Shown here piece by piece: positions 19,061-28,675 of a stretch of DNA of 64,000 bases. Location: NCBI RefSeq assembly GCF_011762095.1, contig NZ_JAASQO010000001.1:248001-312000 (forward strand). The letters run 5' to 3'. The position numbers were made by a program, and so were the translations under genes. The DNA is from Parvibaculum indicum (lineage in GTDB: Bacteria; Pseudomonadota; Alphaproteobacteria; Parvibaculales; Parvibaculaceae). Numbering within the stretch: the stretch's first letter is position 1; every line of letters begins with the position of its first letter. The notes under the pieces were generated by a model. That model did not search any database. It saw nothing but the letters and a program-made list of their open reading frames with translations, and was not told the origin of the DNA.

Positions 19061-19696
19061 ATGACATTTTACCCGAACGAACGCGTCGCCCTTTTCATCG
19101 ACGGCGCAAACCTCTATTCCGCCGCGCGCGGTCTCGGCTTCGATATCGACTACAAGAAACTTCTCGACCATTTCCGCGCCAAAGGCATTCTCGTCCGCGC
19201 CTTCTACTACACCGCTCTTCTCGAAGATCAGGAATATTCCCCGCTGCGTCCGCTGATCGACTGGCTGGACTATAACGGCTATGCCGTCGTCACCAAGCCC
19301 GCCAAGGAATTCACCGATACCAACGGCCGCCGCCGCATCAAGGGCAATATGGATATCGAGCTGGCCATCGACGCGCTCGAAATCGCCGACAAGATCGACC
19401 ATCTGGTGCTCTTTTCCGGCGACGGCGATTTCCGCCGCCTTGTCGATGCCGTGCAGCGCAAGGGCAAGCGCGTGACCGTCGTCTCCACCATGCGGTCGCA
19501 GCCGCCCATGATCGCCGACGAACTGCGCCGCCAGGCGGATGTCTTCCTGGAACTCGAAGCGCTTCGCGACGCCGTCGGCCGCAAACATGCCGAACGGCCC
19601 CAGCGCGACGACGATGACGACGATTACGACGACGAATATGACGATGACGACGATTACGAGGACGACGACGAAGATACTCGTCCCGGACGCGGCTGA
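19061..19696 (+). CDS. NYN-domain (LabA/DUF88-like) protein with acidic tail
   Basis: PIN-like NYN nuclease-fold protein, predicted to act on RNA. Residues 1-175 hold the domain, with LFIDGANLYSAARGLG near the N-terminus, GNMDIELAIDAL in the middle and LFSGDGDFRRLVDAVQ, giving the conserved acidic metal-site residues. The last 35 residues are almost entirely Asp/Glu/Tyr, an acidic tail likely to bind a basic partner. The ATG at 19061 follows CCGGAGA. Its stop overlaps the start of the uracil-DNA glycosylase (TGATG), so the two are co-translated. The exact substrate is unknown. Confidence 0.82.
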   Translation: MTFYPNERVALFIDGANLYSAARGLGFDIDYKKLLDHFRAKGILVRAFYYTALLEDQEYSPLRPLIDWLDYNGYAVVTKPAKEFTDTNGRRRIKGNMDIELAIDALEIADKIDHLVLFSGDGDFRRLVDAVQRKGKRVTVVSTMRSQPPMIADELRRQADVFLELEALRDAVGRKHAERPQRDDDDDDYDDEYDDDDDYEDDDEDTRPGRG

Positions 19697-20358
19697 TGCC
19701 GGCAAAGCCTACCGTCACCGCCTCCCGGCCGGAACCGCCGGCCGATTGCGAGGTCTGCCCGCGGCTCGCCGCCTTTCGCCATGACAATGCGGCGGCCCAT
19801 CCCGACTGGTTCAACAAGCCGGTGCCTTCATTCGGACCGGACGACGCGCGCTTGCTGATCGTCGGGCTGGCCCCCGGCCTTCAGGGCGCGAACAAGACGG
19901 GCCGCCCCTTTACCGGCGATTATGCGGGCGATCTTCTTTACGCGACGCTCGCAAAATACGGTTTTTCGGAAGGCAGCTATGGCGCCCGGCCCGATGACGG
20001 GCTGCGACTTCGCGATGCGATGATCACCAATGCGGTGCGCTGCGTGCCGCCGCAGAACAAGCCGACGGGCGAGGAAACGCGCAATTGCCTCTCCTTCCTC
20101 TCTGCTCGGATCGCAGCCATGCCCAACCTCACCTGCCTGCTGGCGCTGGGACGCATCGCGCATGACGCAGTGCTGACGGTACGCGACCTCAGAAAGTCGC
20201 AATACAAGTTCGCGCATGGCGCATCGCACGATATCGGCGGCGGGCTGACGCTTTTCGACAGCTATCACTGCTCCCGCTACAACACGAACACGGGCCGCCT
20301 CACCGAGGCGATGTTCCATGACGTGTTCGATCTGGTGGCGGCACATTTGGGGAAGTAA
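19696..20358 (+). CDS. Uracil-DNA glycosylase, family 5 (UdgB-type)
   Basis: Removes uracil and other deaminated bases from DNA to start base excision repair. The 220-aa protein has the family-5 signature GLAPGLQGANKTGRPFTGD (about residues 57-75) and the C-terminal motif SYHCSRYNTNTGRLT. Four Cys at 18, 21, 116 and 131 fit the 4Fe-4S cluster ligands of family 4/5 enzymes. The Cys in SYHCS replaces the Pro more often seen there. It is coupled to the NYN gene by a 1-nt overlap. Confidence 0.87.
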   Translation: MPAKPTVTASRPEPPADCEVCPRLAAFRHDNAAAHPDWFNKPVPSFGPDDARLLIVGLAPGLQGANKTGRPFTGDYAGDLLYATLAKYGFSEGSYGARPDDGLRLRDAMITNAVRCVPPQNKPTGEETRNCLSFLSARIAAMPNLTCLLALGRIAHDAVLTVRDLRKSQYKFAHGASHDIGGGLTLFDSYHCSRYNTNTGRLTEAMFHDVFDLVAAHLGK

Positions 20359-20366
20359 CCCCGGAC

Positions 20367-20519
20367 CGTCATTGCGAGCGTAAGCGAAGCAATCCGTCCT
20401 TCGAGACGGGCCTTGCGGCCCTCCCCAGGATGAGGCCGTCTTTTCCGGTTCCTCATGCTGAGGAGCGGCGGAGCCGCGTCTCGAAGCAGCTTCGTCGGCT
20501 CCGCCTCCTCGCAATGACG
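20367..20519. repeat. Dispersed palindromic repeat, copy 4, enlarged by a second repeat
   Basis: The outer arms CGTCATTGCGAGCG and CCTCGCAATGACG are as in the other copies, but the element is about 65 nt longer. The extra length is an inner inverted repeat of a different family. Confidence 0.85.
20399..20486. repeat. Inner inverted repeat nested in copy 4
   Basis: Arms CTTCGAGACG (20399-20408) and CGTCTCGAAG (20477-20486) are exact complements. Inside are AGGATGAGG and CCTCATGCTGAGGAG, also mutually complementary. This is a second palindromic repeat type, unlike the host repeat. Confidence 0.75.
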
Positions 20520-20523
20520 AAAT

Positions 20524-21195
20524 CTAGCCGTAGCGCTGCTCCGTCCACGGATCGCCTTCATTGTGGTAGCCGCGCTCTTCCCAGAAGCCGGGCTTGTCCA
20601 CCGCGCTGAACTCGATGCGGCGGATCCACTTCGCGCTCTTCCAGAAATACCATTGCGGCACGATGGCGCGCACCGGCCCGCCATGTTCGCGCGTCAGCGG
20701 CGCGCCCTCCCAGCTATGGGCGATCAGCACATCGGGCGCCAGAAACGCCTCCAGCGTGAGATTGGTCGTATAGCCGTCATAGGCATGAAAAACGACATGC
20801 CGTGCGTCCGCCTTGGGTCGGACGAGATCGACGATCGCCCGCGACGGCACGCCCGCCCAGCGATTGTCGTAGCGGCTCCATGTCGTGACGCAATGAATGT
20901 CGCTGACATCTTCCGCCTGCGGCAGCGCCATGAACTCGTCGAAGGAGAGCGTGACGGGCTTTTCGACCAGCCCCTCGATCCGCAGCTTCCATGTCGCCTT
21001 GTCGAGATCGGGCTGCACACCGAGATCGAGCACCGGCCATTTCTCGACCAGATGCTGGCCCGGCGGCAGACGGTTCTCGTGAGCGCGGTCCGGCGCACCC
21101 GTCAGATGGCGGCCCTCTTCCGCCGTCTTCTGCTTGGAGCGGATGAGCTTGTCCTTGATGCGTCCGAGAAGATTTGGGTCATCGTCGTCACTCAC
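20524..21195 (-). CDS. Molybdopterin-dependent oxidoreductase (sulfite-oxidase fold, MsrP/YedY-like)
   Basis: Predicted molybdenum-cofactor enzyme (223 aa) of the sulfite-oxidase superfamily. The Mo-ligand Cys lies in DIHCVTTWSRYDNRWAGVP, with VFHAYDGYTTNL and REHGGPVRAIVPQWYFWKSAKW as further family blocks. No Tat or Sec signal is seen, so a cytoplasmic location is likely. No MsrQ-type membrane partner is adjacent, so assignment to methionine-sulfoxide reduction is not supported. The start is GTG, overlapping the end of the EamA gene (GTGAGTGA), which suggests coupling. The physiological substrate is unknown. Confidence 0.82.
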   Translation of the reverse strand: MSDDDDPNLLGRIKDKLIRSKQKTAEEGRHLTGAPDRAHENRLPPGQHLVEKWPVLDLGVQPDLDKATWKLRIEGLVEKPVTLSFDEFMALPQAEDVSDIHCVTTWSRYDNRWAGVPSRAIVDLVRPKADARHVVFHAYDGYTTNLTLEAFLAPDVLIAHSWEGAPLTREHGGPVRAIVPQWYFWKSAKWIRRIEFSAVDKPGFWEERGYHNEGDPWTEQRYG

Positions 21196-22132
21196 GATCC
21201 GTCTCCACGCTTTCTGCCCTGGGGGTGTCTTTCCGGCGCAACTGGGCAAAGACAACGCCGCCCAGAATAAGGGCAAGGCCCGCCAGATGATAAAACCGAA
21301 ACGGCTCGCCAAGCAAAAACACGGCAAGCAGGCTGACGAGAATGGGCACGAAGTAGAGCGTGAGCCCGGCCCTGGACGCCCCCAGAAGCTCCACGCCCCT
21401 GTTGAAACAGACATAGGCAAGGATCGAGGGGAAGATCGTCACATAGAGTACGGCCAGAATGCTGTCCCAGCCGAGCGTGAAGGGCTGCGTGTGGAAGCTC
21501 TCCCAGATATAGAGCGGCAGGAGTGCGACCCAGCCCGTCATGAAGGTCAGGCTGAGAAAGGTCATGGGATGGATTTGCGGCCGCCAGCGCAGGCCCACCG
21601 AATAGGCCGCGTATAACACTACGCCCGCAAAGACCCACGCATCGCCCTCATTGAGGGACAGCGCCGCAAGCCGCTGCCAATCGCCCTTGAAGAGCGTGAC
21701 GATCACCCCGGCAAGCGCCAGCACCATGCCGGCAAGTTCCCGCCAGCCAGGCCGTTCCCCGAGAAAGAGCAGAAAGACGACGATGATGGCAGGCATCGCC
21801 GCCTGCAGCAGACCCGCATTGATCGCCTGCGTATTGCCGAGCCCGATATAGAGACATGTATTGAAGGTAGCGATGCCGATGACGCCCAGCGCCACGATGA
21901 CCGGCCAACTGCGTTTCAGGGCTTCGCGGTCATTCAATACGGGCCGCCATGCAAAAGGCAGCAGGACCAGGAAGGCGAAAAACCAGCGCCAGAAGGCAAG
22001 CCCGATTGGCGGCACGGCCGTCACCGCGGCGCGCCCCACGATCGCGTTTCCCGCCCAGAACAACGCCGTAAAGAAAAGAAGAAGCCAGGGCCGCTGATAC
22101 ATCCACCGGCCTGCCCCCAGCACCGCGCTCAC
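21188..22132 (-). CDS. EamA/DMT-family permease
   Basis: Inner-membrane drug/metabolite transporter-superfamily protein (314 aa) with about ten hydrophobic segments forming two EamA repeats. Repeat 1 is around LFFTALFWAGNAIVGRAA; repeat 2 begins near LNEGDAWVFAGVVLYAAYSV. Family members export amino acids or metabolites; the cargo is not predictable. It overlaps the downstream oxidoreductase by 8 nt and follows smpB closely. Confidence 0.85.
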   Translation of the reverse strand: MSAVLGAGRWMYQRPWLLLFFTALFWAGNAIVGRAAVTAVPPIGLAFWRWFFAFLVLLPFAWRPVLNDREALKRSWPVIVALGVIGIATFNTCLYIGLGNTQAINAGLLQAAMPAIIVVFLLFLGERPGWRELAGMVLALAGVIVTLFKGDWQRLAALSLNEGDAWVFAGVVLYAAYSVGLRWRPQIHPMTFLSLTFMTGWVALLPLYIWESFHTQPFTLGWDSILAVLYVTIFPSILAYVCFNRGVELLGASRAGLTLYFVPILVSLLAVFLLGEPFRFYHLAGLALILGGVVFAQLRRKDTPRAESVETDRE

Positions 22133-22135
22133 GGC

Positions 22136-22633
22136 CTAGCCCCTGTCGCGCAGGAGGCGCGCCTTGTCGCGCTGCCAGCTCCGTTCCTTCATGGTCTCGC
22201 GTTTGTCGGCGTGCTTCTTGCCCTGAGCCAGCGCGATCTGGAGTTTGGCGAGCCCCCGGTCGTTGAAATAGAGCCTGAGCGGCACGACCGTCATGCCCTG
22301 ACGCTGCGTCGCATTCCAGAGCTTGGCGATTTCCTTCTTGTGCAGAAGCAGGCGGCGCGGGCGGCGCGGCTCGTGATTGAACATGCTCGCGGCCTGCTGA
22401 TATTCGGGGATGAAGCAGTTGATGATCCGCGCCTCCCCGTCCTTCACCTCCACATAGGCCTCGTTGAGGCTCGCCTGCCCGCCGCGCAGCGATTTCACTT
22501 CCGTGCCGAAAAGCTCGATCCCCGCCTCGAAGGTCTCGCCGATGGCATAGTCGTAGCGCGCGCGCCGGTTGTCCGCGATCACCTTCGATCCGTCACCGGC
22601 TTTCTTCTTTGCGCCACCGCTCTTTGAGGACAT
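22136..22633 (-). CDS. smpB: SsrA-binding protein SmpB
   Basis: tmRNA-binding protein for trans-translation rescue of stalled ribosomes. The 165-aa protein shows [32 protein letters not shown] and the basic C-terminal tail around [16 protein letters not shown] that enters the mRNA channel. It lies 10 nt downstream of dapA. The tmRNA gene itself was not found in the window. Confidence 0.94.
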   Translation of the reverse strand: MSSKSGGAKKKAGDGSKVIADNRRARYDYAIGETFEAGIELFGTEVKSLRGGQASLNEAYVEVKDGEARIINCFIPEYQQAASMFNHEPRRPRRLLLHKKEIAKLWNATQRQGMTVVPLRLYFNDRGLAKLQIALAQGKKHADKRETMKERSWQRDKARLLRDRG

Positions 22634-22643
22634 GGGGTCTGTA

Positions 22644-23519
22644 TCAGTTCAGCAGGCCCGCGTGCCGCATGGCCCCGCGTACCTGCTCCTTGGTGGCGTC
22701 GGAAATGCCGATCAGCGGCAGGCGCAGTTCGTCGCTGCAAAGCCCCAGCTCGCTGAGCGCGAACTTGGCGGGCGCCGGATTGGATTCCACAAAGAGCGCA
22801 GTATGGAGCGGCATCAGCCGGTCCTGAAGCTCCAGCGCCTTCGCAAAATGACCCGTCAGCGTCGCCTCCTGAAATTCCGAACACAGCTTCGGCGCCACAT
22901 TGGCCGTGACCGAAATGCAGCCGACGCCGCCATGCGCATTGAAGCCCAGCGCCGTCGCATCCTCGCCGGAAAGCTGGCAGAAGCCCTCGCCCATCGCCTC
23001 GCGCTGCAGGCTCACCCGGGCGAGATTGGCGGTCGCATCCTTCACGCCGTGGATATTCTTCAGCTCGAAGAGCCGCGCCATGGTCTCCACGCTCATGTCG
23101 ATCACGCTGCGGCCGGGGATATTGTAGATGAAGATCGGAATATCGACGGCGTCGTTCACCGCCTTGAAGTGCCGATAGAGCCCTTCCTGGCCGGGCTTGT
23201 TGTAATAGGGCGTGACAACCAGCGCCCCGTCGGCGCCCGCCTCCATCGCAAAGCGCGTCAGGCTCACCGCCTCGGCGGTGTTGTTGGAGCCCGTTCCGGC
23301 CATGACCGGCACACGGCCCGCCGCCGCCTTCACGCACAGCTCGATTACCCGGCGATGCTCGTCATGGCTGAGCGTGGGCGACTCGCCCGTGGTACCGCAG
23401 GGCACCAGCCCGTGCGTGCCCTGCTCGATGTGCCACTCGACCAGTTTCTCAAAGGCAGCCTCGTCCACCTTGCCGTCGCGAAACGGGGTGATGAGAGCGA
23501 CAAAGGATCCCTTGAACAT
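22644..23519 (-). CDS. dapA: 4-hydroxy-tetrahydrodipicolinate synthase
   Basis: First committed step of lysine/diaminopimelate synthesis: pyruvate plus aspartate semialdehyde. The 291-aa aldolase-class TIM barrel has the Schiff-base Lys160 ([14 protein letters not shown]), Tyr132 ([10 protein letters not shown]), Arg137 and Thr43-Thr44 ([11 protein letters not shown]), matching the E. coli catalytic set. The start at 23519 gives the standard [13 protein letters not shown]. The order dapA-smpB is conserved in many alphaproteobacteria. Confidence 0.94.
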   Translation of the reverse strand: MFKGSFVALITPFRDGKVDEAAFEKLVEWHIEQGTHGLVPCGTTGESPTLSHDEHRRVIELCVKAAAGRVPVMAGTGSNNTAEAVSLTRFAMEAGADGALVVTPYYNKPGQEGLYRHFKAVNDAVDIPIFIYNIPGRSVIDMSVETMARLFELKNIHGVKDATANLARVSLQREAMGEGFCQLSGEDATALGFNAHGGVGCISVTANVAPKLCSEFQEATLTGHFAKALELQDRLMPLHTALFVESNPAPAKFALSELGLCSDELRLPLIGISDATKEQVRGAMRHAGLLN

Positions 23520-23777
23520 GACTTGGCTCCATAGCGGGGGCTGGCGTTTTGAAGGCGCGCAACATAACCGTAACTTTCTGAAGCGGCAAGGAAATGCCCC
23601 TTTCATGACGATCCCTATTGCAGCGCGAAGTCGTGGCTCTGTAAGCTGAGGACGAAAAGGCAGTCTCGAATGCCGTGGGCCGGGGGGCCGGACGTGCTTT
23701 TAGGGTAAATGGGGCCATGAGGCGACGCCTGTCGCAGCGGGGGCCCAATCCTCCAGTGACTGCGAGGTCGTGCCGTG

Positions 23778-26006
<2,229 letters not shown>

Positions 26007-26039
26007 CCCCATTTTGTGACGACCCGCGGGAGATAACGC

Positions 26040-26918
26040 ATGCAGCCCACGCCCTACCGGGACTTCCTCTACACCACGCAGGAAGGGCTGAGGCTCTATG
26101 CGCGCGACTATGGCGAGCGGACCGCGCCGAAAACGCCGGTCATCTGCCTGCCGGGCCTCACGCGCAATTCCAAGGATTTCGACGCGCTGGCGAGCTTCCT
26201 CTCGCATGAACGGCGCGTACTCTGCCCGGACCTGCGCGGGCGCGGCCTGTCGGAATATGCGGGCGGCGCGGACGCCTACACGCCCCAGAACGAACTGATG
26301 GACACGCTCGACCTGATGACGGCGGCGGGCATCCATCAGGCGGTCTTCATCGGCACTTCGCGCGGCGGCCTCATCGCCATGCTGATGGCCGCCTTCCGCC
26401 CCGTCGCCCTCAAGGCCGCGATCCTCAACGATATCGGCCCCGAGGTCGAGGCAAAGGGCCTGGAGCGCATCGCAGGCTATGCGGGCACAATGGAAACGCC
26501 CTCGACCTGGGACGAGGCGGCGGTCAAGCTGCGCATGATGAACGAGCGCGATTTTCCCAACGTCACCGGCGCGGAATGGCGCGCCTTCTCGCAACGCACC
26601 TTCGCCACCGATGAAAACGGCGCGCCGAAAATGGACTACGATCCGAAGATCGGCACCGCCATGCGCAAGGGGCTCGACGCCGCCAAGGGCGAGCTGCCCG
26701 ATATGTGGGCCCAGTTCAAGGCACTCTCCCATGTGCCCGTGCTTGCGCTGCGCGGCGAGAACTCCGACATCCTCTCCGCCGAGACGCTGGCGAAGATGGC
26801 CGAGGAACATCCCGCGCTGACGCCGGTCACGCTGCCCGACCAGGGGCACGCCCCTTTCCTCGACAGCCAGCCCGAATTCGACGTCATTGCGGACTTCCTC
26901 GAACGTCACGCCCTCTGA
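26040..26918 (+). CDS. Alpha/beta-fold hydrolase
   Basis: Serine hydrolase of the alpha/beta superfamily (292 aa). The nucleophile elbow is GTSRGG (Ser107), an oxyanion region lies at CLPGLTRNSKDFD and the catalytic His is in DQGHAPFL near residue 268. An acidic residue near GENSD may complete the triad. No signal peptide is seen. The substrate is unknown. It follows the transglycosylase by 33 nt and converges on the methyltransferase gene with no gap. Confidence 0.8.
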   Translation: MQPTPYRDFLYTTQEGLRLYARDYGERTAPKTPVICLPGLTRNSKDFDALASFLSHERRVLCPDLRGRGLSEYAGGADAYTPQNELMDTLDLMTAAGIHQAVFIGTSRGGLIAMLMAAFRPVALKAAILNDIGPEVEAKGLERIAGYAGTMETPSTWDEAAVKLRMMNERDFPNVTGAEWRAFSQRTFATDENGAPKMDYDPKIGTAMRKGLDAAKGELPDMWAQFKALSHVPVLALRGENSDILSAETLAKMAEEHPALTPVTLPDQGHAPFLDSQPEFDVIADFLERHAL

Positions 26919-27608
26919 TTACCGTCTCAGCCGCAGCATCTTCGTCGCCCCTTTCTGAAACTCGTAAGGCACGGGCACCAGCTCGGCCCTTATGCCGTCC
27001 CGTGCAAACTGCGCCAGCACACCGGGCAGATGGCTCGACGGGCGTCCGTCGAGGTTGACGAGCGGAAAGACGCGCACCTCCTCCGCGACACGCAGCAGTT
27101 CGCGCAGCGCCTCTATGTGGAAAGCGAAATCGAGATCGTCGCCGTAAAGGAACAACAGATGCGATGAGAGCGCGAGGCAGAACGCGTTGTCCGCAAACGG
27201 CAGACGCGGCAGTGACGCCTCGACATAGCGCCGCGCAGCTTCACGGCCGTAATCGGCCAGAAAAAGCGCCAGCGCCTCGCGCCTGATCTTCTCGATAGTG
27301 TCCGGCGATCCGTAATGCGACCAGCGGAAGCGATAGCGCGCCTGACGCAGGCCCTCCATCATCGCGCCGCGCGTCTCCTCGAAACGCTGCGCGATCGCCT
27401 TGCCGGGCAAGGCGTAAAGCGGATCGGCGGCGGTCACCCGCGCGCCCGCGGCCGAGGCTTCCGCCGCGAAAGACGACGGCCCCGCCCCCACATCCAGAAC
27501 GGCATGGCGAAGATCCGCCTCCTCCAACGCGAAGAAGGCGCGATACTCCCAGAGGCGCCGCCCCCAGGGCACGATCCCGTCCAGTCTGAATTCCTGCTCC
27601 ATCTCCAT
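26919..27608 (-). CDS. SAM-dependent methyltransferase-like protein (orphan)
   Basis: Class I methyltransferase-like protein (229 aa). SAM motif I reads AVLDVGAGPSSFAAE (residues 36-50), followed by AGARVTAADPLY as motif II. The rest is rich in Arg and aromatic residues. The C-terminal half (LPFADNAFCLALSSHLLFLYGDDLDF) is recognisable as a conserved family without known substrate. Of three nearby starts, the ATG at 27608 was chosen; AAGGAGAG precedes it by about 8 nt. A Trp-rich leader peptide and attenuator-like terminator lie 58-170 nt upstream and could control it. Confidence 0.7.
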   Translation of the reverse strand: MEMEQEFRLDGIVPWGRRLWEYRAFFALEEADLRHAVLDVGAGPSSFAAEASAAGARVTAADPLYALPGKAIAQRFEETRGAMMEGLRQARYRFRWSHYGSPDTIEKIRREALALFLADYGREAARRYVEASLPRLPFADNAFCLALSSHLLFLYGDDLDFAFHIEALRELLRVAEEVRVFPLVNLDGRPSSHLPGVLAQFARDGIRAELVPVPYEFQKGATKMLRLRR

Positions 27609-27661
27609 CACCGGCTCTCCTTTCAGGCCATTTTCGGAAACGGCCTTCTCCGGTGGAGGAA

Positions 27662-27694
27662 ACGAAAAAGGCCGCCTCGAAGCGGGCGGCCTTT
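27662..27694 (-). terminator. Strong hairpin terminator (attenuator 3:4 stem)
   Basis: On the minus strand GGCCGCC (27691-27685) pairs with GGCGGCC (27676-27670). The stem is extended by AAA/TTT and followed by TTTTT. It can end the betaine operon, or act as the termination stem of the leader described at 27723-27776. Confidence 0.8.
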
Positions 27695-27746
27695 CTGTCG
27701 GATCGACGCACGATCTGGTCCAGGGCCACCCTCAGGCGGTCCACCA
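27685..27746 (-). promoter_or_regulatory. Attenuator with mutually exclusive stems
   Basis: Segment 1 (GGACCGCC, 27742-27735, overlapping the second Trp codon and the end of the leader) can pair with segment 2 (GGGTGGCCC, 27731-27723) using seven pairs and one mismatch. Segment 2 (GGTGGCC, 27730-27724) can instead pair with segment 3 (GGCCGCC, 27691-27685), which is the left arm of the terminator. A small GATCG/CGATC hairpin (27701-27715) lies between. This is the layout of an amino-acid attenuator: stalling at the Trp codons would favour 2:3 and read-through. Confidence 0.6.
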
Positions 27747-27776
27747 ACCGATCATCTTGTGCGCGACGTAAGTCAT
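27732..27776 (-). CDS. Trp-rich leader peptide MTYVAHKMIGWWTA
   Basis: A 14-residue reading frame with two tandem TGG codons three to four codons before its stop. Its start is preceded by TGAGGA at 5 nt, a good ribosome-binding site. Its size, the WW placement and the following terminator resemble trp operon leader peptides (E. coli ...KGWWRTS; Sinorhizobium ...SIWWWAR). No trp biosynthetic gene lies downstream in this window. Expression has not been shown; the call rests on the coincidence of RBS, Trp pair and alternative stems. Confidence 0.55.
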   Translation of the reverse strand: MTYVAHKMIGWWTA

Positions 27777-27799
27777 TCGATCCTCATTCGTTGAGCGGG

Positions 27800-27828
27800 A
27801 GACTACGCCCGCCCTAGCTTTTCGCCAA
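27800..27828 (-). promoter_or_regulatory. Candidate promoter for the leader RNA
   Basis: On the minus strand TTGGCG (27828-27823), a 17-nt spacer and TAGTCT (27805-27800) lie just after the end of the dimethylglycine methyltransferase gene. The same -10 word, TAGTCT, occurs in the candidate rpmG promoter at 62740. Confidence 0.35.
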
Positions 27829-27832
27829 GCGA

Positions 27833-28675
27833 TTACTTCGCCTTGCGGTAGTGCATGATGCCCCAGGCGAGATAGCCCTTGTCGGCACCGTTCACCCAGT
27901 GCTCAAGACCCTTGATCATGTTGTCGATATATTCGCGGCTCACGCCGACCTCGACAAGCTTGTCATAGTTCTTCTTGAGCTCCTGCCCCACACGGAAATA
28001 GTGCCGGCGAAGCTGGTCGACATGATCGTCGAAACCGATCTTCTCGAAGCCCATTCCCGTCAGCGTCTTCTCGTAGAAGCCCGGGGACCCGAGGGTGGAC
28101 AGGTGAATGCGGTCGAGGATCGGCTGCAGCACATCCGCCGGGCAGTTATCCGACTGCATCGGGTCGGTGAAGATGAACTGACCGCCCGGCTTCAGCACGC
28201 GGGCCACTTCTTCCATCACCTTGACGCGATTGCCGCTGTGCAGGATCGAGTCCTGCGACCAGACGACGTCGAAGGAATTGTCCTCCGCCGGAATGTCCTC
28301 GAAGCTGCCATGCTTGACCGCGATCTTGTCCGACAGGCCGGCCTTCTCGCTCATCTCGCGATTGATGGCGTTCTGCTTGTCGGAGATGTTCACGCAGGTG
28401 ACGTGACAGCCATAGGTCTCCGCCAGGTAACGCGCAGCCCCGCCATAGGCGGCCCCGATGTCGAGCACCTTGGTATCGGGACCGAGATTCTCGATCTTGG
28501 CCGCGATGGTCTCGTCGGTGCGATGGCTCGCATCGCCGACCGGCTCCACATCGTCCTTGTAGAGACCGATGTGGATGTCCTTACCGCCCCAGATGGTGAA
28601 GTAGAACTTATCCGCATCGTCGCTGTCGTAATACTCTTCCGCCTTGGCGACGGCGTTCGCATTAGGACTCGTCAT
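27833..28675 (-). CDS. Sarcosine/dimethylglycine N-methyltransferase
   Basis: Catalyses the last methylations of glycine-betaine synthesis (sarcosine to dimethylglycine to betaine) using SAM. The 280-aa length is that of the Ectothiorhodospira SDMT. SAM motif I reads VLDIGAAYGGAARYLAE (70-86). The N-terminal AEEYYDSDDADKFYFTIWGG and the C-terminal DHVDQLRRHYFRVGQEL are hallmarks of the SDMT family. The ATG at 28675 overlaps the upstream glycine methyltransferase by 14 nt. Second gene of a two-gene osmoprotectant operon. Confidence 0.9.
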   Translation of the reverse strand: MTSPNANAVAKAEEYYDSDDADKFYFTIWGGKDIHIGLYKDDVEPVGDASHRTDETIAAKIENLGPDTKVLDIGAAYGGAARYLAETYGCHVTCVNISDKQNAINREMSEKAGLSDKIAVKHGSFEDIPAEDNSFDVVWSQDSILHSGNRVKVMEEVARVLKPGGQFIFTDPMQSDNCPADVLQPILDRIHLSTLGSPGFYEKTLTGMGFEKIGFDDHVDQLRRHYFRVGQELKKNYDKLVEVGVSREYIDNMIKGLEHWVNGADKGYLAWGIMHYRKAK

